64,000 nucleotides of DNA from Streptomyces fumigatiscleroticus (GTDB lineage: Bacteria > Actinomycetota > Actinomycetes > Streptomycetales > Streptomycetaceae), in assembly GCF_014647975.1 (NCBI RefSeq), contig NZ_BMQF01000020.1, positions 62,001 to 126,000 of the forward strand, in the 5' to 3' direction. The position numbers and the translations under genes were made by a program. Of the stretch, positions 21,411-30,339 are shown piece after piece (position 1 is the stretch's first letter; each line of letters starts with the position of its first letter). Under the pieces are notes generated by a model. It did not search any database. It saw only the letters and a list, made by a program, of their open reading frames with translations, and was not told the origin of the DNA.

Positions 21411-22097
21411 ATGGCCGTGCAGATCAACCCCAGCATCCTGTCCGCCGACTTCGCCCGCCTCGCGGACGAGGCCCGGGCGGTCGAGGGAGCCGACTGGCTC
21501 CACGTCGACGTCATGGACAACCATTTCGTCCCGAACCTCACGCTCGGCGTGCCGGTCGTGGAGTCCCTGGCCCGGGCGACGGACACGCCGCTGGACTGCC
21601 ATCTGATGATCGAGGACCCCGACCGGTGGGCGCCGCAGTACGTCGAAGCGGGGGCCGGATCGGTCACCTTCCACGTCGAGGCGGCCGCCGCCCCGGTGCG
21701 GCTGGCCCGGGAGATCCGGGCCAAGGGCGCCCGTGCCTCCATGGCGCTCAAGCCCGCGACGCCGATCGAGCCGTACGAGGATCTGCTGCCCGAGCTCGAC
21801 ATGCTGCTGATCATGACAGTGGAGCCGGGCTTCGGGGGGCAGGCGTTCCTCGACATCATGCTGCCGAAGATCCGGCGCACCCGTGAGCTGATCGGCAAGC
21901 ACGGTCTTCAGCTCTGGCTCCAGGTCGACGGCGGGGTTTCGGCCAGCACGGTCGAGCGCTGCGCCGAGGCCGGAGCGGACGTCTTCGTCGCCGGTTCGGC
22001 GGTCTACGGGGCATCCGACCCGGCCGAGGCGGTACGTGCATTGCGCACGCAGGCCGAGGCGGCGACCGCCGGTGCCTCGTGGGCGTGCGACCACTGA
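21411..22097 (+). CDS. rpe: Ribulose-phosphate 3-epimerase
   Basis: A 228-aa TIM-barrel enzyme of the pentose phosphate pathway that interconverts ribulose 5-phosphate and xylulose 5-phosphate. The ATG at 21411 gives the typical INPSILSADFARL. Metal and catalytic residues occur in WLHVDVMDNHFVPNLTLG, CHLMIEDPDRW, MTVEPGFGGQ and QVDGGV. The in-frame extension upstream shadows rsmB. A sugar-sensing SorC-type regulator follows. Confidence 0.96.
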   Translation: MAVQINPSILSADFARLADEARAVEGADWLHVDVMDNHFVPNLTLGVPVVESLARATDTPLDCHLMIEDPDRWAPQYVEAGAGSVTFHVEAAAAPVRLAREIRAKGARASMALKPATPIEPYEDLLPELDMLLIMTVEPGFGGQAFLDIMLPKIRRTRELIGKHGLQLWLQVDGGVSASTVERCAEAGADVFVAGSAVYGASDPAEAVRALRTQAEAATAGASWACDH

Positions 22098-22175
22098 GCC
22101 ACCAGAACGTGAACGGCTCCCGTCAGGGCTGATCAAGCGCGCCGGATCTGCAAGGATGAACGGCGAATCCAGAGT

Positions 22176-23219
22176 GTGAACAGTAGTGAGGAGATCGCCG
22201 TGTCGGGTATGTCGGCGGGCCGGTCAGCCATGCGGATGGGACCCGCTGAGCTGGTCCAGGCGGCGGCCATGGCCCGCCGCTTCTACCTCGAGGGGAAGTC
22301 CAAGATCCAGATCGCCGAGGAGTTCGGCGTCAGCCGCTTCAAGGTGGCCCGGGTTCTGGAGACCGCCCTCGAACGGGACCTCGTGCGCATCGAGATCCGC
22401 GTGCCCGCCGAACTGGACGCCGAGCGCTCGGACGCGCTGCGCGCCCGCTACGGCCTCAGGCACGCCGTCGTGGTCGAGTCCCCGGCCGAGGCCGAGGAGA
22501 CCCCCGACCCCGAGAACCTCGGCGAAGTCGCCGCCGACCTGCTCGGCGAGCTCGTCGACGAGGGCGATGTGCTGGGGCTGGCCTGGGGGCGGTCCACCAT
22601 CCACATGGCGGCGGCGCTGGACAGGCTGCCGCCCTGCACGGTGGTGCAGCTGACGGGCGTGTACGACGCCGGGACCGCCGAGCGCGGCTCGGTGGAGGCC
22701 GTGCGGCGCGCCGCCCAGGTCTCGGGCGGTGACGCCCATCCCATCTACGCGCCGATGCTGCTGCCGGACGCGGCGACCGCGGCGGCGCTGCGCAGCCAGA
22801 CCGGGATCGCCCGGGCCTTCGAGTACTTCGACAAGGTCACGGTCGCCTGTGTCTCCATCGGCTCCTGGGAGCCGGGCATCTCGACGGTGCACGACATGCT
22901 CAGTGACGAGGAGCGCGCGCACTACGCCTCGCTCGGTGTGGCCGCCGAGATGTCCGCGCACCTCTTCGACGCCGAGGGGCGCCGGGTGGGGCGGGACCTG
23001 GGGGAGCGGTGCATAACCGTCAAGGCCGACCAGCTGCGCCGGGTGCCCGAGGTCGTCGCGATCGCGGGCGGGCAGCGCAAGGCGGCCGCCATCGACGCCG
23101 TACTGCGCTCCGGGCTCGTCACCAGCCTGGTGACGGACACCTCGGCCGCCGACTATCTGATGACGGCGGGACCGACGCCGAGGCCGGCGCTGAACCGGGC
23201 GGATCCGGACGGGGTCTGA
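22176..23219 (+). CDS. SorC/DeoR-type sugar-binding transcriptional regulator
   Basis: A 347-aa regulator. The N-terminal HTH is at about residues 30-70 (YLEGKSKIQIAEEFGVSRFK). The remainder is a SorC-like sugar-phosphate-binding domain related to NagB/RpiA (EGDVLGLAWGRSTIHMAAAL; CVSIGSWEPG). Members sense sugar phosphates as effectors. The neighbour rpe suggests a pentose phosphate effector, but this is inference. The start is uncertain: GTG at 22176 or the GTG at 22200 would both work. Confidence 0.9.
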   Translation: MNSSEEIAVSGMSAGRSAMRMGPAELVQAAAMARRFYLEGKSKIQIAEEFGVSRFKVARVLETALERDLVRIEIRVPAELDAERSDALRARYGLRHAVVVESPAEAEETPDPENLGEVAADLLGELVDEGDVLGLAWGRSTIHMAAALDRLPPCTVVQLTGVYDAGTAERGSVEAVRRAAQVSGGDAHPIYAPMLLPDAATAAALRSQTGIARAFEYFDKVTVACVSIGSWEPGISTVHDMLSDEERAHYASLGVAAEMSAHLFDAEGRRVGRDLGERCITVKADQLRRVPEVVAIAGGQRKAAAIDAVLRSGLVTSLVTDTSAADYLMTAGPTPRPALNRADPDGV

Positions 23220-23230
23220 ACAGCCACCAG

Positions 23231-23258
23231 GAGGGGGGCGGCCACGGCCGCCCCCCTC
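23231..23258 (+). terminator. Terminator after SorC-type regulator
   Basis: Perfect 12-bp stem (23231-23242 with 23247-23258) with a CACG loop, 12 bases after the regulator stop. Confidence 0.75.
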
Positions 23259-23290
23259 TCACCACGAGTCGTGCGGGACGGTGCGGAGAG

Positions 23291-23644
23291 ATGACGGAAG
23301 ACCCGGCGGGACGGCTGGTGGTCACGCTCGACCTCGACGGGGTCACGGACAAGGCGGGCCTGATGGACCGCTGCGCGGCAGCCCTGGGGCTGCCCGACTG
23401 GTTCGGCCGCAACTGGGACGCCCTCGCCGACTGTCTGGCCGACCCCTCCGTGTGGCCCGAGGGCGCCGCGGAGCGGGGGCTGCTGGTGGTCGTGGAGGGC
23501 TGGCGGGCGTATGCCGAGGCGCGGCCCGAGGAGTGGCAGGTGGCGGAGGAGGTGTTCGCCGAGGCCACGGACCGCGGCCCGGGACTCTTCGTCACCCTGG
23601 GTGTTGGAGCTTCCTCCAAGTACCCCCCTGACCAGCCTGGATGA
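23291..23644 (+). CDS. Barstar-family protein, no partner nuclease nearby
   Basis: A 117-aa protein with the barstar fold signature LPDWFGRNWDALADCLADPS. Barstar inhibits the secreted ribonuclease barnase. No barnase-like gene lies within the window, so the protein is either an orphan immunity factor or has taken another role. The ATG at 23291 follows GGAGAG. It lies between the SorC-type regulator and guaB1 with a terminator before it. Confidence 0.85.
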   Translation: MTEDPAGRLVVTLDLDGVTDKAGLMDRCAAALGLPDWFGRNWDALADCLADPSVWPEGAAERGLLVVVEGWRAYAEARPEEWQVAEEVFAEATDRGPGLFVTLGVGASSKYPPDQPG

Positions 23645-23742
23645 TCGTCCCGGGGCTCGCGTTCCGGACGGCATGGGACAATGAAGTACGTGCTCTTCCC
23701 CCTGGCTGACCTGTCCGGGGGCCACCTCTGATCGACTGGGAT

Positions 23743-25194
23743 GTGCAGCACGTGCGTTTCCTCAACGACATCCAGCCCGCGTACGACCTGACGTACGACG
23801 ACGTGTTCATGGTGCCGAGCCGCTCCGCGGTCGGCTCCCGGCAGGGCGTCGACCTCGGCTCACCGGACGGCACGGGCACGACCATCCCGCTGGTCGTGGC
23901 CAACATGACCGCCATCGCCGGGCGCCGTATGGCCGAGACCGTGGCCCGGCGCGGCGGGCTCGTGGTCATCCCGCAGGACATCCCGATCGACGTCGTCACC
24001 GATGTGATCTCCTGGGTGAAGAGCCGCCACCTGGTCCTCGACACCCCGATCGTGCTGGCCCCGCACCAGACCGTCGCCGACGCCCTCGCCCTGCTGCCCA
24101 AGCGGGCGCACAACGCCGGTGTCGTGGTGGACGAGGCCCACCGGCCGATCGGCGTGGTCACCGACACCGACCTGACCGGCGTGGACCGCTTCACCCAGCT
24201 CGAAGTGGTCATGTCCAAGGACCTGCTGCTGATCGACGCGGACATGGACCCGCGCGAGGCCTTCAACACCCTGGACGCGGCCAACCGCCGCTACGCCCCG
24301 GCCGTCGACGCCGAGGGCAGGCTCGCGGGCATCCTCACCCGCAAGGGCGCCCTGCGCGCCACGCTCTACACGCCGGCCACCGACGCGCGGGGCCGGCTGC
24401 GCATCGCCGCCGCCGTGGGCATCAACGGCGATGTCGCGGGCAAGGCCAAGCAGCTGCTGGACGCGGGCGTGGACACCCTCGTCATCGACACCGCGCACGG
24501 CCACCAGGAGTCGATGATCAGCGCCATCAGGCTGGTCCGTGCCCTGGACCCGCAGGTCCCGATCGTCGCGGGCAACATCGTCGCCGCGGAGGGCGTCCGG
24601 GACCTGATCGAGGCGGGCGCCGACATCATCAAGGTCGGCGTCGGCCCCGGCGCCATGTGCACCACCCGCATGATGACCGGCGTCGGCCGCCCGCAGTTCT
24701 CGGCGGTGCTGGAGTGCGCCGCCGAGGCGAGGAAGTACGGCAAGCACGTGTGGGCCGACGGCGGCGTGCGCCACCCGCGCGACGTGGCGATGGCGCTGGC
24801 GGCCGGCGCCTCCAACGTGATGATCGGCTCCTGGTTCGCGGGCACCTACGAGTCCCCGGGCGACCTCCAGCAGGACGCGAACGGCCGTCTGTACAAGGAG
24901 TCGTTCGGCATGGCGTCGGCGCGCGCCGTGCGCAACCGCACCTCGGAGGAGTCGGCCTACGACCGCGCCCGCAAGGCGCTGTTCGAGGAGGGCATCTCCA
25001 CCTCCCGCATGTTCCTCGACCCGGCCCGCCCGGGCGTCGAGGACCTGATCGACTCGATCATCGCGGGCGTCCGCTCCTCCTGCACCTACGCCGGTGCCGC
25101 CTCCCTGGAGGAGTTCGCCGAGAAGGCCGTCGTCGGCATCCAGTCCGCCGCCGGCTACGCCGAGGGCAAGCCGCTGCACGCCAGCTGGACCTGA
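23743..25194 (+). CDS. guaB1: GuaB1-family IMPDH/GMP reductase paralogue
   Basis: A 483-aa IMP dehydrogenase-fold protein with a CBS pair at about residues 100-215 and the active-site cysteine in KVGVGPGAMCTTRMMTGVG. It matches the actinobacterial GuaB1 subgroup (mycobacterial Rv1843c), reported to be a GMP reductase with regulatory CBS domains rather than the essential IMPDH. Expected reaction: GMP plus NADPH to IMP plus ammonia. The start may be GTG 23743 or GTG 23752 (MRFLNDIQPAYDLTYDDVFM); the latter agrees better with homologues. Confidence 0.92.
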   Translation: MQHVRFLNDIQPAYDLTYDDVFMVPSRSAVGSRQGVDLGSPDGTGTTIPLVVANMTAIAGRRMAETVARRGGLVVIPQDIPIDVVTDVISWVKSRHLVLDTPIVLAPHQTVADALALLPKRAHNAGVVVDEAHRPIGVVTDTDLTGVDRFTQLEVVMSKDLLLIDADMDPREAFNTLDAANRRYAPAVDAEGRLAGILTRKGALRATLYTPATDARGRLRIAAAVGINGDVAGKAKQLLDAGVDTLVIDTAHGHQESMISAIRLVRALDPQVPIVAGNIVAAEGVRDLIEAGADIIKVGVGPGAMCTTRMMTGVGRPQFSAVLECAAEARKYGKHVWADGGVRHPRDVAMALAAGASNVMIGSWFAGTYESPGDLQQDANGRLYKESFGMASARAVRNRTSEESAYDRARKALFEEGISTSRMFLDPARPGVEDLIDSIIAGVRSSCTYAGAASLEEFAEKAVVGIQSAAGYAEGKPLHASWT

Positions 25195-25213
25195 CGGCCA
25201 CCGTCCCCGCACC

Positions 25214-25243
25214 CGGCCCCCCGAGGAGGAAAACCGGGGGCCG
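25214..25243 (+). terminator. Possible terminator after guaB1
   Basis: An 8-bp G/C stem (25214-25221 with 25236-25243) with a 14-base loop, 20 bases after the guaB1 stop. Confidence 0.45.
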
Positions 25244-25273
25244 CGCGCGTGGGGCGGGCCCTACCGTCGGGAC

Positions 25274-25771
25274 ATGGACATCACCGTCTGCCGAGCCGCC
25301 GACGTGCCCCTGCTCGACCGCTACCTGGGCACGGCGGCGGCCACTTCCTTCCACGCCCGGCGCTTCGCCCGGCAGCAAGCGGGCCGGAGCACCTATCTGG
25401 TCGCCTGGCAGGACGGCCGGCCCGCCGGGCACACGGAGGTGCGCTGGGGCGGCTGCGCCGACCCGGCCGTACGGGCGGCCCGGCCCGGCTGCCCGGAGAT
25501 CGACGCGCTCGCCGTCGCCGAGCACCTGCGCTCGCGCGGCATCGGCGGCGCGCTGGTCCGCCGGGCCGAGGAGCTGGCCCGCCGGCGCGGCCACACCGCC
25601 GTCGGACTCGGCGTGGCGGACGACAACCCGCGCGCGGCCGCCCTCTACGCACGGCTCGGCTACCGCCCCCTGACCGCCTATCTCGACCGCTGGTCCTGCA
25701 CCGGCGCCGACGGCACCCTCCACGAGTACGCCGATCCCTGTACCTTCCTGGTCAAGGAGCTGTCCCGCTGA
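25274..25771 (+). CDS. GNAT-family N-acetyltransferase
   Basis: A 165-aa acyltransferase with the acetyl-CoA binding motif HLRSRGIGGALVRRAEELAR and the downstream GNAT segment DDNPRAAALYARLGYRPL. The substrate cannot be told from sequence. The ATG at 25274 is chosen for normal length; the upstream in-frame stretch shadows guaB1. The Lrp-type regulator follows 82 bases later on the same strand. Confidence 0.9.
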   Translation: MDITVCRAADVPLLDRYLGTAAATSFHARRFARQQAGRSTYLVAWQDGRPAGHTEVRWGGCADPAVRAARPGCPEIDALAVAEHLRSRGIGGALVRRAEELARRRGHTAVGLGVADDNPRAAALYARLGYRPLTAYLDRWSCTGADGTLHEYADPCTFLVKELSR

Positions 25772-25853
25772 ACGGCGGCCGGGCTCGTGTTCTACTTCAG
25801 GGGCGGCCACCGCCGCCGACGACCCGCACCACCTGAGAAGTGAACCACTGACC

Positions 25854-26306
25854 GTGCTGAACGATCTCGACGAACGCATCGTGCACGCCCTCGCCCAGGA
25901 CGCCCGCCGTTCCTACGCGGACATCGGGCAGCTGGTCGGCCTGTCCGCGCCCGCCGTCAAACGGCGCGTGGACCGGCTGCGCGCCACCGGGGCCATCACC
26001 GGCTTCACCGTACGGGTCGACCCGGCCGCCCTCGGCTGGCGGACCGAGGGGTTCGTCGAGATCCACTGCCGGAGCAACACCTCCCCCGAGACCATCCAGC
26101 GGGGTCTGGAGCGCTACCAGGAGGTCGTGGCCGCCTCCACCGTCACCGGCGACGCGGACGCCATCGCCCAGGTCTTCGCCGCCGACATGCGCCACTTCGA
26201 GCGGGTCCTGGAACGGATCGCCGGGGAACCCTTCGTGGAGCGGACCAAGTCCGTGCTGGTGCTCTCCCCGCTGCTGCGCCGCCACGCGTCGGGCACGCCC
26301 GCGTAA
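25854..26306 (+). CDS. Lrp/AsnC-family regulator
   Basis: A 150-aa regulator (GTG start). An N-terminal winged HTH (LDERIVHALAQDARRSYADI; LSAPAVKRRVDRLRATG) is followed by the RAM amino-acid-sensing domain from about residue 60. Lrp proteins answer to amino acids and usually control nearby transport or catabolism. The next genes on the same strand are an MFS transporter and a DavA/DavB-like amino-acid degradation pair, which makes this a good candidate local regulator. Confidence 0.92.
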   Translation: MLNDLDERIVHALAQDARRSYADIGQLVGLSAPAVKRRVDRLRATGAITGFTVRVDPAALGWRTEGFVEIHCRSNTSPETIQRGLERYQEVVAASTVTGDADAIAQVFAADMRHFERVLERIAGEPFVERTKSVLVLSPLLRRHASGTPA

Positions 26307-26443
26307 TTCACCGGCGCACAGGGCCGGGCCGCGGCTACCATCGGCGCCATGACCTGGCGACATTGATCCATCAGCCGTGCCTCCCGAGGACCGCCTCGGT
26401 CGCCGTACCTCCGGCGTCCGATCCGCTTCTCCGGGAAGGCCCC

Positions 26444-27679
26444 ATGACACTCTCACCCACGCGTACGCCCGCCGCCGGCCTGCGGCGGCTGACGGCCACC
26501 CTGTACGGCTACGCGTTCCTCGACGACCTGATCCTGCTCTACCCGGTGTACGCGCTGCTGTTCCGCGACACCGGTCTGTCGCTCTGGCAGATCTCCTCGC
26601 TGTTCGCCCTCTGGTCGGTGACCGGCATCGTGCTGGAGGTGCCCTCCGGCGCCTGGGCCGACGCCGTCTCCCGCCGGCTGCTGCTCTGGCTCGGCCCGGT
26701 GCTCACCGCCGCCGGGTTCGCCCTGTGGGTGCTGGTGCCGTCCTACGCCGCCTTCGCGCTCGGCTTCGTCCTGTGGGGCACCGGCGGCGCGCTCGGCTCC
26801 GGCGCGCTTCAGGCGCTGGTCCACGAGGAACTGGACCGGCTCGGCGCGGCCGGCCGGTACGCCCGCGTCATGGGCCGCGCCCGTGCCGCCGGGCTGCTGG
26901 CCGTGATGGCCTCGATGGCGCTGGCCGGGCCCGTGTTCGCCTGGGGCGGCTACCCGGCCGTGGGCGCGGCGAGCGTGCTGGCCTGTCTGCTGGCGGCGGC
27001 GACGGCGACCCGGTTCCCGGAGCACCGCGAGCCCGCGGCGGACGGCGCCGGCTGGTCCGCGACGCTGCGCGCCGGACTCGCCGAGGCCCGCGCCGACCGC
27101 TCCGTGCGCGGCGCCCTGCTGCTGGTCCCGGCCGTCGGCGCGGTCTGGGGCGCGCTCGACGAGTACACGCCGCTGCTGGTGCGCGAGACCGGCGTCTCCG
27201 ACCGGGCGGTGCCGCTGCTGCTCCTGCTGATCTGGGCCGGGGCCACGGTCGGCGGTCTGCTGGCCGGGGCGGGGGAGCGGCTGGGCAGGCGCGGGCTCGC
27301 CGGGCTGCTCGCGGGCGCCGCGCTCGTCCTGGCCGCGGGCGCCGTGTCGGGCACGCCCGCCGGCCTGGTCCTGGTCGCCGTCGCCTTCGGCGGGTTCCAG
27401 CTGGCGACCGTGCTGGCCGACGCCCGGCTCCAGCGGCGCATCGAGGGCACCGCACGGGCCACCCTGACCTCGGTCGCCGAGCTCGGCACCGAAGCGACCA
27501 CGGTCGCCGTGTACGGCGTGTACGCCGTGGCCGGCACGGCGGTCGGGCACGGCACCGCCTTCGCGTGGTGTGCGACGCCGTACCTGGTGACGGCGGTGCT
27601 GCTGGCCGGCGGGCGCCGCCGGGCCGTGCGGCAGGCGGCGCGCAACGAATCGCCGCCACAGCCGTCCCGGACGCAATGA
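26444..27679 (+). CDS. MFS transporter
   Basis: A 411-aa integral membrane protein with about 12 predicted transmembrane segments. The start ATG 26444 has GGGAAGG before it. Features include YPVYALLFRDTGLSLWQISS and the loop 2-3 segment EVPSGAWADAVSRR typical of major facilitators. The substrate is unknown. Between an Lrp regulator and amino-acid catabolic genes it may export or import an amino-acid derivative. Confidence 0.9.
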   Translation: MTLSPTRTPAAGLRRLTATLYGYAFLDDLILLYPVYALLFRDTGLSLWQISSLFALWSVTGIVLEVPSGAWADAVSRRLLLWLGPVLTAAGFALWVLVPSYAAFALGFVLWGTGGALGSGALQALVHEELDRLGAAGRYARVMGRARAAGLLAVMASMALAGPVFAWGGYPAVGAASVLACLLAAATATRFPEHREPAADGAGWSATLRAGLAEARADRSVRGALLLVPAVGAVWGALDEYTPLLVRETGVSDRAVPLLLLLIWAGATVGGLLAGAGERLGRRGLAGLLAGAALVLAAGAVSGTPAGLVLVAVAFGGFQLATVLADARLQRRIEGTARATLTSVAELGTEATTVAVYGVYAVAGTAVGHGTAFAWCATPYLVTAVLLAGGRRRAVRQAARNESPPQPSRTQ

Positions 27680-27783
27680 TCCGCTCACCGGCGCGCAACG
27701 GCTGCCGCTTGTCCGGCCGTCCGGCCGGACCGTAGCGTCTTTGCGACCCCCGAACCCCCTTTCCGTACCGGTGAGGAACGCCC

Positions 27784-28572
27784 ATGCGCACCGCCCTGCT
27801 CCAGAGCTCCGGCCGGCCCGGTTCCCCCGCCGAGAACCTGAAGGTCCTCGACGAGGCCGCCGGCCGGGCCGCCGCCGCGGGCGCCCGGCTGCTGGTGACG
27901 CCCGAGATGTTCCTCACCGGGTACGCGATCGGCGACGCCGTCGGCCACCTCGCCGAGCCCGCCGACGGCGAGGCGGCCGACGCGGTCGCGGAGACGGCCG
28001 CGCGCCACGGCCTGGCGATCGCCTACGGCTACCCGGAGCGGGCCGGCGGGAGCGTCTTCAACTCCGCCCAGCTGATCTCCGCCGACGGCACCCGGCTGGC
28101 CAACTACCGCAAGACGCACCTCTTCGGCTGCTTCGAGCACGACCACTTCACCCCCGGCGGCCGGCCGGTCGTCCAGGCCGACCTCGACGGCCTCACCGTC
28201 GGCCTGCTGATCTGCTACGACGTCGAGTTCCCGGAGAACGTCCGCGCCCACGCCCTGGCCGGCACCGACCTGCTGCTGGTGCCGACCGCCCAGATGCACC
28301 CCTTCCAGTTCGTCGCCGAGTCCGTGGTCCCGGTGCGCGCCTTCGAGAACCAGATGTACGTCGCGTACGTCAACCGCGTCGGCCGGGAGGGCGAGTTCGA
28401 GTTCGTCGGCCTGTCCACGCTGGCCGGGCCCGACGGCATCGCCCGCACCCGGGCGGGCCGCGCCGGCGAACTCCTCCTCGCCGACGTCGACCCGGCCTTC
28501 CTCACCGCCTCCCGCGAGGCCAACCCGTATCTGAGGGACCGCCGCCCCGGTCTCTACGGATCCCTGATCTGA
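27784..28572 (+). CDS. Nitrilase-family amidase, DavA-like
   Basis: A 262-aa carbon-nitrogen hydrolase with the full triad: Glu41 (TPEMFLTGY), Lys110 (NYRKTHLFG) and Cys144 (LICYDVEFPEN). It resembles Pseudomonas DavA (5-aminovaleramide amidohydrolase) along its length, including TPEMFLTGY and RKTHLFG. The next gene is a DavB-like flavin monooxygenase, which would make the amide substrate. Expected product: an omega-amino or omega-guanidino acid plus ammonia. The exact amide is not determined by sequence. Confidence 0.88.
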   Translation: MRTALLQSSGRPGSPAENLKVLDEAAGRAAAAGARLLVTPEMFLTGYAIGDAVGHLAEPADGEAADAVAETAARHGLAIAYGYPERAGGSVFNSAQLISADGTRLANYRKTHLFGCFEHDHFTPGGRPVVQADLDGLTVGLLICYDVEFPENVRAHALAGTDLLLVPTAQMHPFQFVAESVVPVRAFENQMYVAYVNRVGREGEFEFVGLSTLAGPDGIARTRAGRAGELLLADVDPAFLTASREANPYLRDRRPGLYGSLI

Positions 28573-28623
28573 ACCCGGGCGCCGAGCCCGCCCTCCTCTT
28601 TTCCGCGCAAGGAGTCCGCACCC

Positions 28624-30321
28624 ATGACGTCCACGGTGCCCAACGCCGTCGAGACCGCAGCCGAGCAGCAGCCGCCGATCACCATGTTCGGCCCGGACTT
28701 CCCGTACGCGTACGACGACTTCCTCGCCCACCCGGCGGGTCTGGGCCAGATACCCGCGACCGAGCACGGCAGCGAGGTCGCGGTCGTCGGCGGCGGCCTG
28801 TCCGGCATCGTCACCGCCTACGAGCTGATGAAGATGGGCCTCAGGCCCGTCGTGTACGAGGCGGACCGGATCGGCGGACGGCTGCGGACGGTGGGCTTCG
28901 ACGGCTGCGATGCGTCGCTCACCGCCGAGATGGGCGCGATGCGCTTCCCGCCCTCCTCCACCGCCCTGAAGCACTACATCGACCTCGTGGGCCTGAAGAC
29001 GCGGCCCTTTCCCAACCCGCTGGCCGAGGCGACCCCGTCGACCGTCGTCGACCTCAAGGGCGAGACCCACTACGCCGAGACGCTCGAGGACCTGCCGCAG
29101 GTCTACCGGGACGTGGCCGACGCCTGGGCCCGGTGCCTCCAGGAGGGCGCCGACTTCTCCCGCATGAACCGCGCCATCCGCGAACGGGACGTCCCGCGCA
29201 TCCGCGAGATCTGGTCGAAGCTGGTCGAGAAGCTCGACAACCAGACCTTCTACGGCTTCCTCTGCGACTCGGAGGCGTTCAAGTCCTTCCGGCACCGCGA
29301 GATCTTCGGCCAGGTCGGCTTCGGCACCGGCGGCTGGGACACCGACTTCCCCAACTCCGTCCTGGAGATCCTGCGCGTCGTCTACACCGAGGCCGACGAC
29401 CACCACCGCGGCATCGTCGGCGGCTCCCAGCAGCTGCCGCTCAGGCTGTGGGAGCGGGAGCCGGACAAGCTCGTGCACTGGCCGTACGGCACCTCGCTGA
29501 AGTCCCTGCACCCGGGCGGCGCACCGCGCCCGGCCGTGACCCGGCTGCACCGCACGGCGGGCGACCGGATCACGGTGACCGACGCGCACGGCGAGATCCG
29601 CACCTACCGGGCGGTCGTCTTCACCGCCCAGTCCTGGATGCTGCTGTCGAAGATCGATTGCGACGACGAGCTGTTCCCGATCGACCACTGGACGGCGATC
29701 GAGCGCACCCACTACATGGAGTCGAGCAAGCTCTTCGTCCCCGTCGACCGGCCCTTCTGGCTCGACAGGGACGCCAGGACCGGCCGGGACGTCATGTCGA
29801 TGACGCTCACCGACCGGATGACCCGCGGCACCTATCTGCTCGACGACGGACCGGACCGGCCGGCCGTCATCTGCCTCTCCTACACCTGGTGCGACGACAG
29901 CCTGAAGTGGCTGCCGCTGTCCGCGAACGAGCGGATGGAGGTCATGCTGAAGTCGCTCGGCGAGATCTACCCGGACGTCGACATCAGGAAGCACATCATC
30001 GGCAGCCCGGTCACGGTGTCCTGGGAGAACGAGCCCTACTTCATGGGCGCGTTCAAGGCCAACCTGCCCGGCCACTACCGCTACCAGCGGCGTCTGTTCA
30101 CGCACTTCATGCAGGACCGGCTGCCCGCGGACAAGCGGGGCCTGTTCCTCGCCGGCGACGACATCTCCTGGACGGCCGGCTGGGCCGAGGGGGCCGTGCA
30201 GACCGCGCTCAACGCGGTCTGGGGCGTCATGCGCCACTTCGGCGGGGCCACCGACCCGGCCAACCCCGGCCCCGGTGACGTCTACGACGAGATCGCGCCC
30301 GTCGAACTCCCCGAGGACTAG
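28624..30321 (+). CDS. Flavin amino-acid 2-monooxygenase, DavB-like
   Basis: A 565-aa FAD amine-oxidase-fold enzyme with the dinucleotide motif VAVVGGGLSGIVTAYELMK at about residues 55-73. It shares long stretches with Pseudomonas lysine 2-monooxygenase DavB as I recall it (FGPDFPYAYDDFLAHPAGLG; FGQVGFGTGGWDTDFPNS; PGHYRYQRR). DavB converts lysine oxidatively to 5-aminovaleramide and CO2; related Streptomyces enzymes use arginine. The nitrilase lies 51 bases upstream. No signal peptide, so probably cytosolic. Confidence 0.88.
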   Translation: MTSTVPNAVETAAEQQPPITMFGPDFPYAYDDFLAHPAGLGQIPATEHGSEVAVVGGGLSGIVTAYELMKMGLRPVVYEADRIGGRLRTVGFDGCDASLTAEMGAMRFPPSSTALKHYIDLVGLKTRPFPNPLAEATPSTVVDLKGETHYAETLEDLPQVYRDVADAWARCLQEGADFSRMNRAIRERDVPRIREIWSKLVEKLDNQTFYGFLCDSEAFKSFRHREIFGQVGFGTGGWDTDFPNSVLEILRVVYTEADDHHRGIVGGSQQLPLRLWEREPDKLVHWPYGTSLKSLHPGGAPRPAVTRLHRTAGDRITVTDAHGEIRTYRAVVFTAQSWMLLSKIDCDDELFPIDHWTAIERTHYMESSKLFVPVDRPFWLDRDARTGRDVMSMTLTDRMTRGTYLLDDGPDRPAVICLSYTWCDDSLKWLPLSANERMEVMLKSLGEIYPDVDIRKHIIGSPVTVSWENEPYFMGAFKANLPGHYRYQRRLFTHFMQDRLPADKRGLFLAGDDISWTAGWAEGAVQTALNAVWGVMRHFGGATDPANPGPGDVYDEIAPVELPED

Positions 30322-30339
30322 GAACGGTCCACCGGCCGG

